64,000 nucleotides of DNA from Candidatus Manganitrophus morganii (GTDB lineage: Bacteria; Nitrospirota; Nitrospiria; SBBL01; Manganitrophaceae), in contig JAJHOH010000001.1 in assembly GCA_021651055.1 (NCBI GenBank), forward strand, positions 2,418,001 to 2,482,000, read 5' to 3'. Of the stretch, positions 60,866 to 64,000 are shown piece after piece (position 1 is the stretch's first letter; each line of letters opens with the position of its first letter). The notes under the pieces were generated by a model, which made no database searches, was not told the origin of the DNA, and saw nothing but the letters and a program-made list of their open reading frames with translations. The translations under genes and the position numbers were made by a program.

Positions 60866-62452
60866 CTAAGCGCCTGCATAAAGCCGATAGTCGATCTCCG
60901 GGAAGAGGTTGTCTTTTTCTTCGATCTCTTTGAGCGAAATTTCATGAATCCGCTCCGATGAAATCTCTTCATAGAGCCGGGTAAAGCGGGAGAGGTGATC
61001 GTAGGTTCGCTTGACGGCATACGGAACGGACGTTCCCGTTTTCATGATAAAAGCCCAGTCCGAAGCCTGCGCCAAGAGGAGCTCGCGGGCGGCTTGGCGC
61101 AGCGCTCGTTTCTGAAGGCCGTCCGCTTGGGGAAAGCGTTGGGCCAGTGAGACCATCCGATCGGCCGCTTGATGAAGGTGGCGATAAATCCAATCATTGC
61201 TCCCCTCCAGCCAGACCTCGTTGTATCCCTTCCATCCCCAGCTGCACATCGGCGGGGTCGCCACCTGATTCCTCGGATTCTCGCGGAGATACTCTGCCGG
61301 TGTGGTGAGGCGGAAAATGTTCTGATCGTAGGCGCTTTTCCGAATGAAAAAGTCGATCCATTCCGGTCCTTCAAACCACCAATGCCCGAAGAGCTCGGCG
61401 TCGTAGGGGGCGACGATCACCGGCTTTCGCCCCATGGCGTCGTGGAGGTGTGCGATCTGGCGTTCCCGGTTGAACATGAAATTTCCCGCGTGCTCCGCCG
61501 CCCGGTCGATCGCCCATCCCCGGTGATACGGCTCCTTGTGGTCGGTTTTCCCGGTAATCCGGTGATATTTGATTCCGGTTGAAATGCGGATGCCGCCGTC
61601 GTGGATGTAGGGCCGGACGTAGTCGAGATCGAGGTCAAAGCCGATGTCGCGATAGAAATCGCGGTAAACGAAATCGCCCGGGTAGCCCTCCTCCGCGCTC
61701 CAGACCTGCTTCGACGATTCGACATCCCGTCCGAACGCCGCGACCTTCGCGGGGGTGTAGATCGGGGCGTAGAGGGCATATTTCGGACGGGGAACGGCGT
61801 GGAGGAGTCCATGAGAATCGACGATGAAATATTGAAGCCCGGAGGCGGCCAGGTGTTCTTCCAATCCGGGATAATAGCCGCACTCGGGAAGCCAGATCCC
61901 GCGGGGACGCCGGCCGAAGTGGCGTTCATATTCCCGCGCGCCGATCTCGACCTGCGCCCGCACGGCATTCGGATTGACCGCCATGAGCGGAAGAAATCCG
62001 TGCGTGGCCGCCGAGGTCATCAGCTCGACCGAGCCTTCTTCCTGGAAGGCGCGAAAGGCGGCGAGAAGATTCCGCCGGTATCGATCGTTGAAGACGGTCC
62101 GCGCTTCCCGGAACCGATCGAGATACATCCGGGCGGTCGAATGAAACTCCGGCTGGCTCCGCGTCCGATGCACTTCCTTCTCCGCAAGCTCGATCAGCCG
62201 CTCGATGTGTTCCAAATAACGCCGCTGCAGAAGCGGATCGCTGAGCATGGCGGCCAGGGTCGGCGTGATCGAGAGGGTGATCCGAAAGGGGACCCGATCG
62301 TTCAATAGTTTTTCAAAGATCGTGATGAACGGAATATACGTTTCGGTAATGGCCTCAAAGAGCCAATCCTCTTCGAGGAACTCCGGATATTCGGGGTGGC
62401 GCACAAAGGGAAGGTGTGAATGGAGAATGAGTGAGAGAGATCCTTTTTCCAT
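60866..62452 (-). CDS. GH57 1,4-alpha-glucan branching enzyme
   Basis: The protein has 528 residues, the usual length. The first motif is LILHSHLPFVRHP; the nucleophile is Glu190 in GIWLPECGYYPG and the acid/base Asp351 in APYDAELFGHWWFEGPEW, both at the distances known for the Thermus/Thermococcus branching enzymes. YFIVDSHG, PMCSWGWKGYNEVWLEGSNDW and the helical C-terminal domain agree. It makes alpha-1,6 branches in glycogen, so it completes a path with glgC although it lies about 50 kb away. DUF4912 precedes it, a common partner. Confidence 0.9.
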   Translation of the reverse strand: MEKGSLSLILHSHLPFVRHPEYPEFLEEDWLFEAITETYIPFITIFEKLLNDRVPFRITLSITPTLAAMLSDPLLQRRYLEHIERLIELAEKEVHRTRSQPEFHSTARMYLDRFREARTVFNDRYRRNLLAAFRAFQEEGSVELMTSAATHGFLPLMAVNPNAVRAQVEIGAREYERHFGRRPRGIWLPECGYYPGLEEHLAASGLQYFIVDSHGLLHAVPRPKYALYAPIYTPAKVAAFGRDVESSKQVWSAEEGYPGDFVYRDFYRDIGFDLDLDYVRPYIHDGGIRISTGIKYHRITGKTDHKEPYHRGWAIDRAAEHAGNFMFNRERQIAHLHDAMGRKPVIVAPYDAELFGHWWFEGPEWIDFFIRKSAYDQNIFRLTTPAEYLRENPRNQVATPPMCSWGWKGYNEVWLEGSNDWIYRHLHQAADRMVSLAQRFPQADGLQKRALRQAARELLLAQASDWAFIMKTGTSVPYAVKRTYDHLSRFTRLYEEISSERIHEISLKEIEEKDNLFPEIDYRLYAGA

Positions 62453-62500
62453 GGGAACCTCCTAAAGGCCGTTCAGAGCTGTGAGGCGACAAAGAAGAGA

Positions 62501-62540
62501 ACGTGAGGCGTGAGGGGTAAAAGCGCCTGACGCCTCACGT
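62501..62540. repeat. Inverted repeat over the end of the DUF4912 gene
   Basis: ACGTGAGGCGT (62501-62511) and ACGCCTCACGT (62530-62540) form an 11-bp perfect stem with an 18-nt loop holding GAGGGGTAAAAGCGCC. The arms resemble the outer arms of the repeat between pdhA and pdhB. The right arm overlaps the DUF4912 stop codon. Confidence 0.65.
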
Positions 62541-63287
62541 GTTTTCGCTTTTTCGGAGCAGTCCCGGAGAGAAGAGGCTTGAGATCGCCTCTCTTTCTTG
62601 CTCGAACGGCTCCAGCGGCAACCTTCTTCCTTCGTCGGAGGCAAGCGTTCCTTCCGGCGACCACCACTCTTCATCGAACCGGTCGGAAGGGCCGGCCGGT
62701 GGGGTGTGGGCGCTGTTTGATCGGGCGATCGTCGCGAATGCGCCGGAACGGGACTTCATGCCGATATCGATCAAAAAATTCCGGTCGGGTTTGCCGACAT
62801 CGACATACCAGTTTCCGATCCGGTGGTCGACGTCAATGTCCCAAAAATGGGTCAAATCGCTCCGCTCCGAAAGATCGTAAACCCGCAGGGCGAGGCGGCT
62901 TTCCGGATCGGCCAGTTTCCGATGGGTCTCTCCGATTCCTTCGTGGGTCACCTCCCAATAGCTGTAGATCCACCAGGGGTCGCGGACCAGGGCGACGACC
63001 TGGTTGACGCCATATTCCATTGGAATCTCCGGATAGGTTGCAGTGCCGACGCCAGCCCTTTCCTCTTCGGCTTCTCCCTCTCCGGCATGTTCGGTCATCC
63101 TGCTTGCCGTGACCGCTTCTTTCTCCGTCAAGGGGGCGGGCTCCCTTTTTTCCGCCGGAGAAAGCGATTCCAGCAAAACGGAAACGATCTCGCTCTTACG
63201 CATGGAAGGGCGAAGACGAATCGCATGGGTCTTGGCGAGAGAGCGAAGGGCGGCGATATTCTTTTTTTCAAGCTCTTGTCGATTCAT
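62535..63287 (-). CDS. DUF4912 domain protein
   Basis: The protein has 250 residues. The N-terminal 45 residues (LEKKNIAALRSLAKTHAIRL, SMRKSEIVSVLLES) look like a Rho-N/SAP-type helix-extension-helix. An acidic linker follows. The DUF4912 core begins near EYGVNQVVALVRDPWWIYSYWEV and includes LRVYDLSERSD, WDIDVDHRIGNWYVDVGKPDR and FATIARSN. The core is thought to be a beta-rich carbohydrate- or ligand-binding fold, and these genes frequently precede GH57 enzymes, as here. GAGGAG sets the start. Role unknown. Confidence 0.82.
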   Translation of the reverse strand: MNRQELEKKNIAALRSLAKTHAIRLRPSMRKSEIVSVLLESLSPAEKREPAPLTEKEAVTASRMTEHAGEGEAEEERAGVGTATYPEIPMEYGVNQVVALVRDPWWIYSYWEVTHEGIGETHRKLADPESRLALRVYDLSERSDLTHFWDIDVDHRIGNWYVDVGKPDRNFLIDIGMKSRSGAFATIARSNSAHTPPAGPSDRFDEEWWSPEGTLASDEGRRLPLEPFEQEREAISSLFSPGLLRKSENT

Positions 63288-63336
63288 GAAGACTCCTCAC
63301 TTTTCACTGCATCGTACAATCATCCATTACGAAGGG

Positions 63337-64000
63337 TCATTCCTTATCCAGGTGATGTGGGGTGGTCTGGGGTGATCCGGGGCGGCTCGGCGCGCCCTGG
63401 GTGGCGTGTCGGCAATACGGACAAGCGGTCCACTCGGGCTGAAGGAACTTCCCGCAGGAAGCGCAGACATAGGGAGAGGCGCAGCCGCAGTGGGGGCAGA
63501 TCAGATAATCGAGGTGAAGCGTTCGGTGACACTGAGGACAAAGATTCCTAAAGGTCTCTTCCATTTCAACCACACGGATGACCTCCTCCGTCGTGGTGAT
63601 CCCCTGTGCGACCTTCTGAAGGCCGTCTTCCTGCAAGGTGCTCATTCCGAAGGCGGCCGTCATGGCGCGGATCTCTTGCTCGGTTACGCCGCTCGCGATC
63701 AGCTCCCTTAATTTGGTGGAGAGGGTGAAGAGCTCAAAAATGCCGCGCCGACCCGAGAAACCGGTGTAGTGGCAGGCGGCGCATCCTTTTTCTTGAAAGA
63801 AAGCGCCACCCGCCGGCGCTTCCACCCGGCATTGGAGGCAGAGCTTTCGGACCAGGCGTTGTGCAACGATGCCGACCACCGCGGAGGAGACGAGGTATCG
63901 CGGGATTCCGATATCAATCAGCCGGGTGATCGTCGAGACGGCGTCATTCGTATGGAGCGTGGAGAGAACCAGGTGGCCGGTCATCGCTGCGCGAAAGGCG
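63337..64000 (-). CDS. PilB/GspE-type secretion ATPase with C-terminal zinc ribbons, 5' end outside window
   Basis: 221 residues of the C-terminal end are visible; the frame is open to the window edge ([20 protein letters not shown]), so the N-terminus and Walker motifs are missing. The visible part has the His box, [19 protein letters not shown], a tetracysteine zinc motif (CLQC and CAAC) and GRRGIFELF. This identifies an assembly ATPase of the PilB/GspE family. After the usual end the protein continues about 60 residues with three to four more CXXC pairs (CPQC, CPHC, CASC, CPYC), a double zinc ribbon not normal for PilB. Confidence 0.85.
   Translation of the reverse strand, partial: AFRAAMTGHLVLSTLHTNDAVSTITRLIDIGIPRYLVSSAVVGIVAQRLVRKLCLQCRVEAPAGGAFFQEKGCAACHYTGFSGRRGIFELFTLSTKLRELIASGVTEQEIRAMTAAFGMSTLQEDGLQKVAQGITTTEEVIRVVEMEETFRNLCPQCHRTLHLDYLICPHCGCASPYVCASCGKFLQPEWTACPYCRHATQGAPSRPGSPQTTPHHLDKE

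Noticed and set aside
1-64000. CRISPR array or insertion sequence
   Set aside because: No regularly spaced repeats and no transposase or cas gene were found on either strand.

Overview
The window looks like a continuous piece of a Gram-negative (diderm) bacterial chromosome of moderately high GC. BamD, a SurA-like chaperone, lipoproteins, AlgH/YqgE and type IV pilus or secretion ATPases indicate an outer membrane. HrcA/CIRCE control of grpE-dnaK-dnaJ, a clustered pyruvate dehydrogenase complex, GH57-type alpha-glucan enzymes and the recA-recX-alaS gene order would fit Nitrospirota or a neighbouring phylum. That placement is inference from gene content only; no rRNA gene is present. There is no prophage, insertion sequence or CRISPR array. 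Most of the window is housekeeping DNA, densely packed with many 1-30 nt overlaps.

Layout: 1-1429 (-) end of a siroheme synthase gene and bamD; 1543-2514 (+) fabH with a consensus promoter touching its start codon; 2515-3145 (-) two small proteins; 3399-9563 (-) alpha-glucan operon glgC, phosphohexomutase, ROK kinase, GH57/DUF3536; 9971-15823 (+) pdhA-pdhB-pdhC-lpd-lipA; 15866-18332 a small protein (-), an aspartase (+) and an O-methyltransferase (+); 18355-20495 (-) HAD hydrolase, queG, mutT; 20689-22258 (+) rph, rdgB, tRNA-Pro, tRNA-Arg; 22222-27162 (-) a giant secreted protein that reads as two secreted proteins joined head to tail; 27416-28753 (-) a CmcI-like gene and pyrE; 28984-34204 (+) valS-nadC-birA-coaX; 34282-41367 (+) promoter/CIRCE, hrcA-grpE-dnaK-dnaJ-rsmE, an RDD protein and a SurA-like protein; 41375-52100 (-) ridA, deoB, mltG, a phasin-like gene, alaS, recX, pilT, recA, thpR, pncC, pgpA; 52226-57586 (+) an unrecognised 334-aa protein, an SMC/SbcC-like ATPase and a UvrD-like helicase; 57711-58871 (+) an NHL-repeat lipoprotein; 58875-64000 (-) an HD-GYP response regulator, AlgH, a GH57 branching enzyme, a DUF4912 protein and the end of a PilB/GspE-type ATPase.

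The best candidate for an undescribed system is the 334-aa protein / SMC-like ATPase pair (52618-55683) with the nearby UvrD-like helicase. It starts from a near-consensus promoter with a ~355-nt untranslated leader, and it is divergent from the recA operon. The two facing promoters share a TGTT/AACA-type motif over their -10 boxes, suggesting joint, possibly DNA-damage, control.

A second theme is a dispersed family of intergenic palindromes: seven elements that begin GTAGGGGC or a close variant and can fold as single or double hairpins, plus RAYT-REP-like hairpins. A third is the giant fused propeller protein, which contains two predicted sorting-tag-like tails, an internal signal-peptide-like segment and one CXXCH haem motif, and whose 3' end is antisense to a tRNA-Arg gene.
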